This document shows positions 1 to 8,500 of a stretch of DNA of 9,948 bases, piece after piece. Within the stretch, counting starts at the first letter, position 1; each line of letters begins with the position of its first letter. The stretch lies in the NCBI GenBank assembly GCA_003697065.1, contig RFFY01000227.1, positions 1 to 9,948 on the forward strand, in the 5' to 3' direction. The notes beneath the pieces were generated by a model. It worked only from the letters and a program-made list of their open reading frames with translations. It was not told the origin of the DNA and ran no database searches. Origin of the DNA: Actinomyces sp. (GTDB lineage Bacteria > Actinomycetota > Acidimicrobiia > Acidimicrobiales > Aldehydirespiratoraceae). Made by a program: the position numbers and the translations under genes.

Positions 1-138
1 CGCCATCTGCTCACGCGTCACCACCTCCGCCGGCCCGTACCGACCCGGCGCCACACCCGTCGTCACCCCCAACTCGAACAAACACCCCACATCACCGAAG
101 GCGAACGACGACACCGCAACATCGGCCAGAGGGTGGTC
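1..138 (-). other. SLH-like module of the protease (start of a probable repeat series)
   Basis: Residues about 385-430 read LADV...FAFGDVGCLFELGVTTGV...RYGPAEVVTREQMA. This fits the S-layer homology pattern of an aromatic-rich helix, then G[IV]-TG, then a [FY]-x-P turn, then VTR-x-[QE]-MA. SLH modules normally come in threes and bind secondary cell-wall polymers or act as spacers at the cell surface. Only the first is inside the window. Attachment to the envelope is inferred from the family. Confidence 0.7.
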
Positions 139-1290
139 ACGGCTCGTCGAGCAGTCGACGTACACGGCGGGCACGATCACCGTCGTGGCCGCCGAGGTCG
201 GCCCGAAGCCGGCGGTGTTGGCCGCCGTGACCGTGAAGGCGACGGGAACGCCGCGGGGCACCCCGTCGACGACACACGAGGTGGCCGTCGTCACACACGA
301 TCCCGCCGGTACACCGGCGACGGTGTAGACGAGGGCGGGGTCACCACCGTCGTCGGTGGGCGGGTCCCACGCCACGGCCACCGTGCCGTCGCCGACGGTC
401 ACCCGCGGTGCGGCGGGCGCACCGGGCGGGGTCGCCGGGGCCCAGCCCGCCAGGACCCCGTCGATCCAGGCCCGGTGGGGCGACACCCGCTGACCGGCGT
501 CGAAGGCGGTCCCGGACAGGCAGCGGTCGGCGGGCCCGAACGACACGAGGGCCTCGAGGACCAGCTCACCCGACGGCGCCAGCCCCACCAGGGGACCACC
601 GCTGTCACCCGAGCAGGCCCCGGTGGTCACGTCGCCGAAGCACACGGTGTTGGCCGGATCGGTGGCACCGCAGGCGGCGAAGGCGTCGAGGGGTGCGGTG
701 TCCACGCCGGTCAGGGCCAACACGGGCGCCGCCTGGAGCCCGTCGGGGAAGAGGGTCCGGTAGGGGTCGACGGCGCCCCAGCCGGCCACGACCAGACCCC
801 GGCCCCGGGAGGGCTGGACGGGATCGCTCTCCAGCGGCACCGGCGCCACACCGTCGACCACCCGGGCGAGATGCAAGGCGGCGAGATCGACCGAGCCGAA
901 GGAGTTGGGAACCCACCCGGGATGCACGGCCGTCTCGACGACCGGGATCCGGTCGGCGGGCGTGACCGCGCTGAGGAAGGTCGCCCCGACCGCCACCTCG
1001 AGGTCGGCGACGTCGAGCCCCTCGATGCAGTGGGCGGCCGTCAGCACCACGTCGGGAGCGATCAGCGATCCCCCGCAGAACTGGGCCTGGAAGGGGTCGA
1101 CGACCGAGGAGGTCAACAGGGCCGCCACGAAGCCGTCGTTGAGCGTGGTCGACCCACCCACGACGAGGGGTCCGAGCTCGGTCGGGTTCGTGGCGCCGGG
1201 ACCCGCCGGGCCCGCCTCCACCCCCGCCGGCACCATGGTGGCCAGGGCCACCACCAGTGCCGTGGCCGTCATCGTGATCCGCCGTACCAT
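1..1290 (-). CDS. Secreted S1-family (chymotrypsin-fold) serine protease with FnIII and SLH-like modules, 3' end cut by window
   Basis: The frame stays open from the ATG at 1290 to base 1 (430 codons, no stop), so the C-terminus is missing. A GGGGGAG ribosome site (1296-1302) lies 5 nt upstream; a second ATG at residue 7 is possible. Order: signal peptide (1-26, ending VEA); short propeptide; VVGG at 43-46, matching the new N-terminus made when S1 zymogens are activated; S1 domain to about 283; FnIII domain about 288-373; start of an SLH-like module from about 385. The catalytic triad is visible: His87 in TAAHC, Asp135 in DLAAL, Ser230 in GDSGGP. Cys72-Cys88 and Cys226-Cys257 match conserved S1 disulfides. 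The S1-pocket position six residues before Ser230 is Gly224 rather than the Asp of trypsin, so Arg/Lys specificity is not expected. It probably acts outside the cell, held to the envelope by SLH repeats. The substrate is unknown. Codon use changes sharply near residue 390. Confidence 0.9.
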   Translation of the reverse strand, partial: MVRRITMTATALVVALATMVPAGVEAGPAGPGATNPTELGPLVVGGSTTLNDGFVAALLTSSVVDPFQAQFCGGSLIAPDVVLTAAHCIEGLDVADLEVAVGATFLSAVTPADRIPVVETAVHPGWVPNSFGSVDLAALHLARVVDGVAPVPLESDPVQPSRGRGLVVAGWGAVDPYRTLFPDGLQAAPVLALTGVDTAPLDAFAACGATDPANTVCFGDVTTGACSGDSGGPLVGLAPSGELVLEALVSFGPADRCLSGTAFDAGQRVSPHRAWIDGVLAGWAPATPPGAPAAPRVTVGDGTVAVAWDPPTDDGGDPALVYTVAGVPAGSCVTTATSCVVDGVPRGVPVAFTVTAANTAGFGPTSAATTVIVPAVYVDCSTSRDHPLADVAVSSFAFGDVGCLFELGVTTGVAPGRYGPAEVVTREQMA

Positions 1291-1306
1291 GCCGTCTCCC
1301 CCGTCG

Positions 1307-1325
1307 GGCCCGCCCGGCGCGGGCC
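1307..1325 (-). repeat. GC hairpin next to the protease ribosome site
   Basis: Perfect 7-bp inverted repeat, GGCCCGC (1307-1313) and GCGGGCC (1319-1325), around a 5-base loop. On the transcript it would end 4 nt before the ribosome site at 1302-1296, close enough to affect access to it. A chance GC-rich stem is equally possible. Confidence 0.35.
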
Positions 1326-1345
1326 GCTCGATCCCCCGTCGCTCC

Positions 1346-1362
1346 CCGCCGTGACACGGCGG
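1346..1362 (-). terminator. Palindrome downstream of the dehydrogenase, possible terminator
   Basis: CCGCCGTG (1346-1353) and CACGGCGG (1355-1362) form a perfect 8-bp inverted repeat around one base, which would fold as a stem of about 7 bp with a 3-base loop. It lies about 40 nt after the dehydrogenase stop. No T-run follows, so it is at best a U-less terminator of the kind reported for high-GC actinobacteria, or an operator for the protease. Confidence 0.35.
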
Positions 1363-1401
1363 CGACCGGGAGACGACGACCGCCGGGGCCCGGGGGCGAC
1401 C

Positions 1402-2292
1402 CTAGTCGCCGGTGCCGTCGGCCAGCAGGGCGATGAGGGCGGAGGTGTCCCAGCGCCCGTGGCCCCGCCGCTGGAGCTGGGCGTAGAACTGGTCGACGAG
1501 GGCGGTGACCGGCAGGCTCGAGCCGTTGCGCTTGGCCTCGGCCAGGCAGATGCCGAGGTCCTTGCGCATCCAGTCGAGGGCGAAGCCGAAGTCGAACTCG
1601 CCCCGGGCCATGGTGCGCCCCCGGTTCTCCATCTGCCACGAGCCCGCTGCCCCCTTTTCGATCACGTCGAGCACGAGATCGACGTCGAGGCCGGCCCGCC
1701 GGGCGAAATCGATGCCCTCGGCCAGGGCCTGCACGAGCCCGGCGATGCAGATCTGGTTCACCATCTTGGTGAGCTGGCCCGACCCGGCCGGACCCAACAA
1801 GGTGACGGCCCGACCGTAGGCGGCCATGACCGGTTCGGCCCGGGCGAAGACCTCCGGGTCGCCGCCGCACATGACGGTGAGGGTGCCGTTCTCGGCCCCG
1901 GCCTGCCCCCCGGAGATGGGGGCATCGAGGAAGCCGACGCCCCCGGCGGCGGCCTCGGCATGGAGCTCACGGGCGAGATCGGCGGAGGCGGTGGTGTGGT
2001 CGACGAGGACGGTGCCCGCCCCCATGGTCGCCAGCGCCCCGTCGTCGCCGGTGGTGACGGCCCGCACGTCGTCGTCGTCGCCCACGCACACGAACACGAA
2101 CTCGGCGTCGGCCGCCGCGGCCGCGGGCGTGTCGGCCCGCCGGGCCCGCTCGCCGGCCGCGTGCTCGACCACCCAGGCCTCGGCCCGGGCGGTGGTGCGG
2201 TTGAACACCGTGACCTCGTGGCCGGCGGCGACGAGATGACCGGCCATCGGATAGCCCATCACGCCCAGCCCGATGAAGGCACACCTGGCCAT
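1402..2292 (-). CDS. NAD(P)-dependent beta-hydroxyacid dehydrogenase (3-hydroxyisobutyrate dehydrogenase / GlxR / GLYR type)
   Basis: This 296-residue protein has the usual length of the family, which oxidises 3-hydroxy acids or reduces the matching semialdehydes in the cytoplasm. The N-terminal Rossmann fold shows GLGVMGYPMAGHL (8-20). The second strand ends FNRT (30-33); an Arg here is typical of NADPH-using GLYR-type members, so NADP(H) preference is inferred. Substrate-binding DAPISGG is at 123-129. The catalytic motif GSGQLTKMVNQ (170-180) supplies Lys176 and Asn179. The all-helical C-terminal half carries the conserved KDLGICL (244-250) and a closing TSALI. The start at 2292 is chosen because GGGAGG lies 8 nt upstream and the Rossmann strand begins at once. 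An in-frame ATG at 2421 would run through the hairpin at 2395-2425 and add 43 low-complexity residues. Separate transcription from its neighbours is likely. The exact substrate (3-hydroxyisobutyrate, tartronate semialdehyde, succinic semialdehyde) cannot be read from the sequence. Confidence 0.93.
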   Translation of the reverse strand: MARCAFIGLGVMGYPMAGHLVAAGHEVTVFNRTTARAEAWVVEHAAGERARRADTPAAAAADAEFVFVCVGDDDDVRAVTTGDDGALATMGAGTVLVDHTTASADLARELHAEAAAGGVGFLDAPISGGQAGAENGTLTVMCGGDPEVFARAEPVMAAYGRAVTLLGPAGSGQLTKMVNQICIAGLVQALAEGIDFARRAGLDVDLVLDVIEKGAAGSWQMENRGRTMARGEFDFGFALDWMRKDLGICLAEAKRNGSSLPVTALVDQFYAQLQRRGHGRWDTSALIALLADGTGD

Positions 2293-2300
2293 GTCCCACG

Positions 2301-2306
2301 CCTCCC
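2301..2306 (-). promoter_or_regulatory. Ribosome binding site fixing the dehydrogenase start
   Basis: GGGAGG on the minus strand, 8 nt before the ATG at 2292, is a near-perfect Shine-Dalgarno match. It settles the choice between this ATG and the upstream in-frame ATG at 2421. Confidence 0.75.
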
Positions 2307-2324
2307 TGTGCTCGTTCGTGCGGC

Positions 2325-2354
2325 CCGTGGTCGCCGTCGTGGCGCTGACCACGG
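2325..2354 (-). promoter_or_regulatory. Inverted repeat upstream of the dehydrogenase, possible operator or 5' UTR hairpin
   Basis: CCGTGGTC (2325-2332) and GACCACGG (2347-2354) form a perfect 8-bp inverted repeat with a 14-base spacer, 33-62 nt before the start codon. If the TAGATT at 2365-2360 is a -10 box, transcription would start near 2353, so the repeat would cover the start site and the first transcribed bases. That suits a repressor operator; an RNA hairpin is the alternative. Confidence 0.4.
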
Positions 2355-2359
2355 CGGCG

Positions 2360-2365
2360 AATCTA
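2360..2365 (-). promoter_or_regulatory. Candidate -10 box for the dehydrogenase
   Basis: TAGATT on the minus strand fits the actinobacterial TAnnnT -10 pattern and is one of the few AT-rich hexamers in the region. It lies just after the hairpin at 2395-2425. No recognisable -35 element is found about 17 bp upstream (CCCTCC there), so this is a weak call. Confidence 0.25.
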
Positions 2366-2394
2366 GGCGCGGGGACGAACCGGGAGGGTGGTCG

Positions 2395-2425
2395 CGGGGT
2401 GCCGCGTCGCCCACGCGGCACCCCG
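2395..2425 (-). terminator. Strong GC hairpin after the giant gene, probable U-less terminator
   Basis: A perfect 13-bp stem (2395-2407 with 2413-2425) closes a 5-base loop (2408-2412). It begins about 115 nt beyond the stop at 2541 and is the strongest inverted repeat I found in the window. No T-run follows on the minus strand, as is common in high-GC actinobacteria. Its place between a stop codon and the next promoter and ribosome site supports a transcription end for the giant gene. Confidence 0.6.
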
Positions 2426-2540
2426 GACCGGTGCGCTTCCGACCGCTCCGCCCCTTCCCGCGTGCGGGGTCCAGCGAGGCGTCGGCCGGGTTTTCCAGGG
2501 TAGATCTCGGGTCGGTTCGCCCTGTCGGGGTCGTGGCCTC
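2426..2540. other. Non-coding 3' flank of the giant gene
   Basis: About 115 bp between the giant gene's stop and the hairpin. I translated all three minus-strand frames just past the stop and found no continuation of the interrupted B-like repeat, and no gene or other signal. Confidence 0.5.
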
Positions 2541-5500
2541 CTAGCAGTACAGGTTGCAGGTGGGGAACTGGTCGGCCAGGGCCGGGTCGTCGAAGGCGAC
2601 CCGGTAGCTCACGCCGGGCGTGAGGTGTTCGAAGAGGTACCAGCCGTAGGCGTCGGTGGTGCCCGTGTCGAGCACGGCACCGGTGGTGGCGTCGTACAAG
2701 GTGGTGCCCACCCCCGCCGCCGGCGACTCCTCGGCCTGATGCACCCCGTCACCGTTGGTGTCGTACCAGACCATGCCGCCGATCAGGCACTGGCGGCGGA
2801 AGGCGAAGTCCACCGTCAGGTTGTAGTTGGCGTCGACGGTCTGGCCGTAGGGATCGGGGTTCTCGACGAGGGGCTCGGCCCCCGCGGTGAGGGTGAAAGG
2901 TGCCGTCTCGACCGCCTCTCCCCAGCTCGTCGGGTCGAGACCGTCGTCGACGCCGTCGACGTCGTCGTCGGCGGGGGTCGCCCCCGGCGACGACTCGAGC
3001 ACGTCGAGGCGTCCCGTGTCGGTGTCGAAGTTCGAAGCGGCCACCACGACCTTGTAGGTGCCGTTGGCGAGACCGCCGAACTCGTAGAACCCACCGGCAG
3101 CGGTCACGGTCGTCTGGTCCAGGGTGAAGGTGCCGTCACCGTCGAGGTCGGACCACAGCTCGAGGGTCACCCCGTCGATGCCCCGGTCGATGCCCTCGTC
3201 GAAGACGCCGTCGGCGTCGTCGTCGTAGAACACCCGGTTCCCCACCGAGATGGTGGTGAACCCGAAGTCGATGCTGGTGTCGCTGTTGGCGTCGCCTCCG
3301 GTGTCGAAGGCCAACCCGCCCGCGGGCTTGTCGGCTTCGCCGGTGGGAGCGGCGTCGACGGCGAGGGTGACGGTGCCCGAGTACACGGTGTCGCCGGGCA
3401 GGGCCGGGTCGATCCCGTCGTCGTTCTCGTCACCGGCGCCGACCACCCCGGCGGTGGAGTACCAGCCCGCGAGCGCGCCACCGTCGGCGAAGTTCGCGGC
3501 TGGCACGCCCACGAGGTACGAGCCGGGCGCCACGCCCGTGAAGAGGTAGTAGCCCGAGGCGTCGGTCGTGGTCCGCATGAGAGCGGTCGACCGGTCGGCG
3601 ACCCCGTCGGCGTCGTCGTCGCGGTACAGCTCGACGGTCACGTCCGCCACGCCGGCGGCCGCCTCGTTGACCGACGACACCGTGCCGTCGGCGTCGAGGT
3701 CCTTCCACACCCGGTTGCCGACGGCCAAGGTGGCGGCCGCGGTGAAGCCGAAGTCGACCGTGAGGTCGGCGTTGGCGTCGTCGACGGCCCCGAGGGTGAC
3801 ACCGTCGGGCGTCGAGGCGTCCTCGCCGGTGGGCTCGGCGCCGACGGCCAGGACGAGGGGCAGGCTGTCGACGTCACCACCGGCGCCGGTCGGCGCCACC
3901 CCGTTGTCGTCACCGTCGACGCCGTCGTCGGGGTCGGGGGCCGGTTCGCCGTTGGCGGTGGTGTTCGCATAGCCCTCGAGGGGTCCGCCGTCGGCGAAGG
4001 CGGCGGCGGGGATCCGCACGACGTACTCGACGCCGGGCTGCACACCGGTGAAGAGGTAGCGACCCTCGGCGTCGCTGGTGGTGGCGGCGACGAGGGAGCC
4101 GTCGGCGGCGAGGTGGAGCTCGACGGGAACGCCGCCCGCCCCGACCTCGCCGGCGCCGAAGAGTCCGTCGACGGTGGCGGTGTCGAAGAAGACCCGGTTG
4201 CCGATGGCCATGCCGTGGAAGCCGAAGTCGACGGTCAGGTCGGCGTCGGCGTCGGGAACCGGGGACGGGGTGGTGTCGGGGTTCTCCCCCGTCGGCGCCG
4301 ACCCGTGGGCCAGAGTGACCGTCGCCGAGCGCACGGCCCCACCGGCGGAGACGGGATCGAGACCGTCGTCGTCGTTGTCGGTCCCCACGCCGGTCCCCGT
4401 GGTGACCGAGGACAGGCCCGCCAGGGGAGCCCCGGCGGTGAACATCGACGCCGGGATCTCCACGACGTAGTCGCCGGGGGCGAGGCGCACGAAGCGGTAG
4501 GCGCCCGTGGTGTCCGTGGTGGTCGTGTCGACCAGGGCGTCGGTGGCGGCGTCGCGCAGCTCGACGGTCACACCGGCGATGCCGGCCTCGCCGGTGTCGG
4601 TGCCGTCGGCGTCGCTGTCGAACCACACCCGGTTGCCGAGCACCAGGGCGGTGAAGCCGAAGTCGACGGTGAGGTTCTCGCCCGTGTCCGGCGTGGCGGT
4701 GTCGTTGTCGTCGGTCTCACCCGTCGGCTCGGCCCCCGCCGTCAGGGTCACGGTCCCGCTGCGCACGGCCTGACCCCAGCTCGTGGGGTCGACACCGTCG
4801 TCGTCGCCGTCGATGTCGCTGTCGGGGGTGGTCGTCCCCGACGGACCGGTGGTCGACACGAGGTACTCGAGGGGACCGCCGGCGGCGAAGTTGGCGGCGT
4901 CGATCTCCACCACGTAGGCGCCCGGGGCGAGGCCGGCGAAGAGATAGTGGCCGTCGGTGTCGGTCGTGGTCGTGGCGACGGGGGCGTCGGAGGCGGCGTC
5001 GCGCAGGGTGACCGCCACCCCGGCCAGCCCCGTCTCACCGCTGCCGAGCAGACCGTCGCCGTCGGCGTCCAACCACACCCGGTTCCCGATGCTGAGGCGG
5101 TAGAAGCCCAGATCGAGGGAGAGGTTGGACCGGTCGTCGCGGCGCACCGTGCCGGGATCGGCGTCGACGCCGGAACCCCGCCGGGTCTCCTCGTCGGTGG
5201 GCTCGTCGCTGCGGTCGGCGCCGTTGCCGAGGGTGATGATGCGGGTCACCGTGCCCGAGGGTCCGCCGGTCACGTCGACGGTGGCGTAGGCGTCGCTGTC
5301 GTTGTCGACGTCGTCATCGGGGTCGGTGACCGTGCCCGGCGAGATGCGGTGGGAGGCCAACGCCGCCTGCCCGTCGGGGATCACGACGTAGTAGTCGCCG
5401 GCCGCCAGGTCGGTGAACAACCAGTGGCCGTCGGTGTCGGTCGTCGTCTGGCCCACGAGGGTGTCGGCGGCGTCGGCGCTCACCGAGCCCTCGTCGGACC

Positions 5501-8500
5501 ACAGCTCGACGGTGACGCCGGCGATGCCCGGTTCGCCCACGTCGGCCACCCCGTCGGCGTCGAGGTCCTCGAAGACGAGGTCGCCCAGGGCGTAGGTGAC
5601 GGGGGCGGCGAAGCCGAAGTCGAGAGTCAGGTCGGAGTTGGCGTCGCCGACGGCGGTGAGGGCGGCGTCGGCGACCGCCTCGGCGTCGGCGCCGGTGGTG
5701 CCGTCCGTCTCCCCGGTGGGTGCGCCCAGGGCGCTCAGGGTGAAGGGGGCCGACACGGCGGCGTAGCTGGTCGCCGGGCTGCCGTGGTCGGTGTTGTCGC
5801 CGGTGCCGGTGCCGTAGGAGCTCTCGAGGGTGTCGAGGTCGACGCTCACGCCGCCCGCCGTCTGGCCGGTCTGGCCGGCGGGGACACCGAGGAGGTAGGT
5901 CGTGGCGGCGGCGAGTCCGTCGAAGGCGTAGTGGCCAGCGGCGTCGGTGATGGCGGAGTCGACGAGGGGGTCGGCGGCGTCGATGCGACCGTCGGCGTCG
6001 AGATCGCGGTAGATCTGGATCTCCACCCCGGCGAGGCCGGCTTCCCCACTGTCGGCGACGGCGTTGCCCTCGGCGTTGCCGGCCCCGTCGTCGTAGAACA
6101 CGAGGTTGCCCACGCGCAGTCGGTGGAAGCCGAAGTCGACGCTGAAGTTCGACCGGGCGTCGGGCACGCCCCCGGTGTCGGCGTCGACGCCCGACCCCGA
6201 ACGGGTGGTCTCGTCGGTGGGCTCGGCCGACAGGGCGAGGGTGAACACCCCGCTGGCCACCCCGGCCGGTCCACCGGTGACGGCGAGGTCGAAAGCGCCG
6301 TTGTCGTCGTTGTCGACGTCGTCGTCGGGGTCGGCACTCTGGCCGGTGACGTCGCTGATCCAGCCGTCGGGACCCGTGCCGTCGGCCCCGGGCAGGACCA
6401 CGTAGTAGTCGCCCCCGGGGACCTGGTGGAAGGCGTAGGTCCCGTCGGCGGCGGTCGTGGTGATCCCGACCCGGGTGTCGCCGGCGGAGGCCCCCGGGGT
6501 GGCGTCGTCGTCGGCCCACAGCTCCACCGTCACGTCGGCGATGCCCGGTTCGCCGGCCTCGGCGACCCCGTCGGCGTCGAGATCGGCCCACACCAGTTCG
6601 CCGACCCGGTAGCCCGTGGTGCCCACCGTCAGCACGGCGATGTCGTGGTCGTCCTCGTCGAGGGTGCCGTCGTCATCGATCTCGTCGTCGACGACCGGGT
6701 CGCCGGCAAGGGCGTCGGGGGTCGAGTCGATGTCGGTGCCACCCGAGGCGGCCGAGATCTCGGCGACGTCGGTCAGGGTCTGGCCGGTGGTCCCGGCGTC
6801 GACGCGCAGGGTGAGGGTGAGACGGGTCTGGGCCCCGGCGGCGAGAGACGAGACGGTGGCCGTGGGGGTGCTCGTCCCGTCGGTCCCAGTCCAGCCCGGG
6901 TTGTCGGCGGCGAGGAAGGTCAGGCCCGCCGGCACCGTGTCGGTGACGGTGATTTCGGTGGCCGGGTCGCTGCCCTGGTTGAACACGTCGATGGCGTAGG
7001 TGACCGTCGAGGTGCCGGGCACCAGGGGATCCTCGGACAGGCCCGAGATGGTGGTGCGCAAGGCGAGGTCGAAGCCGACGGGAGCGCTGGCCACGTCGGC
7101 GGAGGGCACCTCGATGCCCACCATGCGCGGCTCGGCAGCCGACAGGCGCAGGCCCGAGTCGGCGTTGGTCACCCGGTGGGCCACCGAGTTCCAGGCCTGG
7201 GAGTCGTAGGGGGCGCCGTGGGGAGCGCGCATGGGCACGTCGAAGCGGAGCTGGGTGGTCGGCGACCAGAAGGTCGACGAGAAGGGCATGGTGATCCGGA
7301 AGGCCCGCACCAGGGTCCAGTCCGACGGGGTGGTCGTCCAGTCGTCGACACAGCTCGTCTGCCAGCCGGTCTCGTCGGCCGACGCCGACACCTCCGGACG
7401 GCAGGGGTTGATCGACAGGGAATAGGCGATCGAGCCGCCGGCCTGGGTGAACAGGGACGCGGTGGTGGCGTCGGCCGCCACGATGGGCCCCTCGAGGTCG
7501 GGCTGCCAGCCCGAGTTGCGCGCCACCGAGGCGAGGACCTCGCTCACCGCCGTGTCACCGACCCAGGGCAGGATGTCGTAGACGACGTAGTCGGTCAGGG
7601 GGATGTTGCCCGAGTTCTCGAGCACCAGGTGGTAGGTGAAGGTCCCCCCGGGCACGGTGCGGGCCACACACGGATAGCGGGTGGCCGCGCCCAGGGCCGG
7701 GCAGGTCGGGTTGGGGACGACACCGGGGTTGGCCGGGTCGACGTGGTCCAGACCGGCGTCGGCGGACACCCACAGCTGGGACGACACGACGGCGGCGGGG
7801 ATCACGGTCCAGCCGGCACTCTCGGTGCACACGGTCTCGCTGGTGTCACCGTCTCCGTCGAGGTCGGCGGTGTCGGTGCCGGTGTCGGCGCTCTGGCGAC
7901 ATTCGGGTTGGGTCACCTCGAAGGCGGCGAAGGTGTTCGTGTAGGAGCCGGCGCTCGTGCCGGGCACGACCCGGGTGGTGAAGCGGATGCGGATCCAGCT
8001 CCACCAGGGTTTGACCGCGGTCGGGTTGGCGACCGCCGGCGACCCGTCGGAGCGGTAGGCGCCGGCGGGAGGCGTGTCGCTCCAGCTCCAGCGCAGCAGG
8101 GTGCGGCCGGTACCGCCGTAGTCCTCGATCACCTCCAGGTTCGGCTCGGTACCGGCGGGTGACAGCGACGAGGCGTTGTCGAAGACCACGGCGTCCCACG
8201 AGACGTAGTCGAGTTCCGCGGGGAGGAGATCGGCGACGAGGGGGTCGGTCAGGTCCAGGTAGCCGGTGTTGCGGATCCGCAGCTCCCACTGGATCTCGTC
8301 GCCGGGCGAGATGTCACCGCTGGTCAGGAGCTGTTTGGCGACGTCGAGACGGGGGATGGGGTCGATGATCGAGGTCGAGGTGCAGCTCTGGTCGCTGCCG
8401 GTCGCCCAGGTGGCGGTGGCGCAGTTGGTGATGGTGCCCGGCGGGACGTAGCCCGACGGGACGGTCATGCGGATGCGGGGCCGGGTCCCCTCGTCGAAGG

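Larger units (their letters stand above)
1291..1401. other. Intergenic gap between dehydrogenase and protease
   Basis: This 111-bp spacer holds the protease ribosome site (1296-1302) and two GC-only hairpins, but no convincing -35/-10 pair. The gap is too long for tight translational coupling, so whether the protease has its own promoter or is read through from the dehydrogenase cannot be decided here. Confidence 0.5.

Noticed and set aside
605..1870. 421-codon minus-strand frame spanning the protease/dehydrogenase junction
   Set aside because: It is out of frame with both genes, Arg-rich and without domains: a shadow of high GC.
2293..2421. 43-residue N-terminal extension of the dehydrogenase from the ATG at 2421
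   Set aside because: It starts within the 13-bp hairpin, lacks a good ribosome site, adds a low-complexity Arg/Pro/Thr stretch before the Rossmann strand and makes the protein longer than its family.
2395..2540. Possible frameshifted continuation of the ninth B-like repeat after the stop
   Set aside because: I translated the three minus-strand frames just past 2541. None shows the DPDDD, EPTGE or DFGF landmarks of the second half of a repeat.
133..2544. Open frame of 803 codons on the plus strand across the protease and dehydrogenase
   Set aside because: Same antiparallel register with both minus-strand genes. It crosses their intergenic gap and has an Arg/Gly/His-rich product with no recognisable fold, while the opposite strand encodes clear families with catalytic motifs.
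2790..6611. Regularly spaced similar DNA segments that could suggest a CRISPR or satellite array
   Set aside because: The period is about 435-520 bp, the copies are diverged, and every copy is in frame and encodes the same protein domain; these are coding tandem repeats.
2388..8162. Open frame of 1924 codons on the plus strand, opposite the giant gene
   Set aside because: It is in exact codon-on-codon register with the minus-strand gene (both have codon low ends at multiples of 3). Asp GAC becomes Val GTC and Gly GGC becomes Ala GCC when read backwards, so an Asp/Gly/Val-rich GC-biased gene leaves its reverse frame free of stops. The product is low-complexity Val/Gly/Asp/His with no domain.
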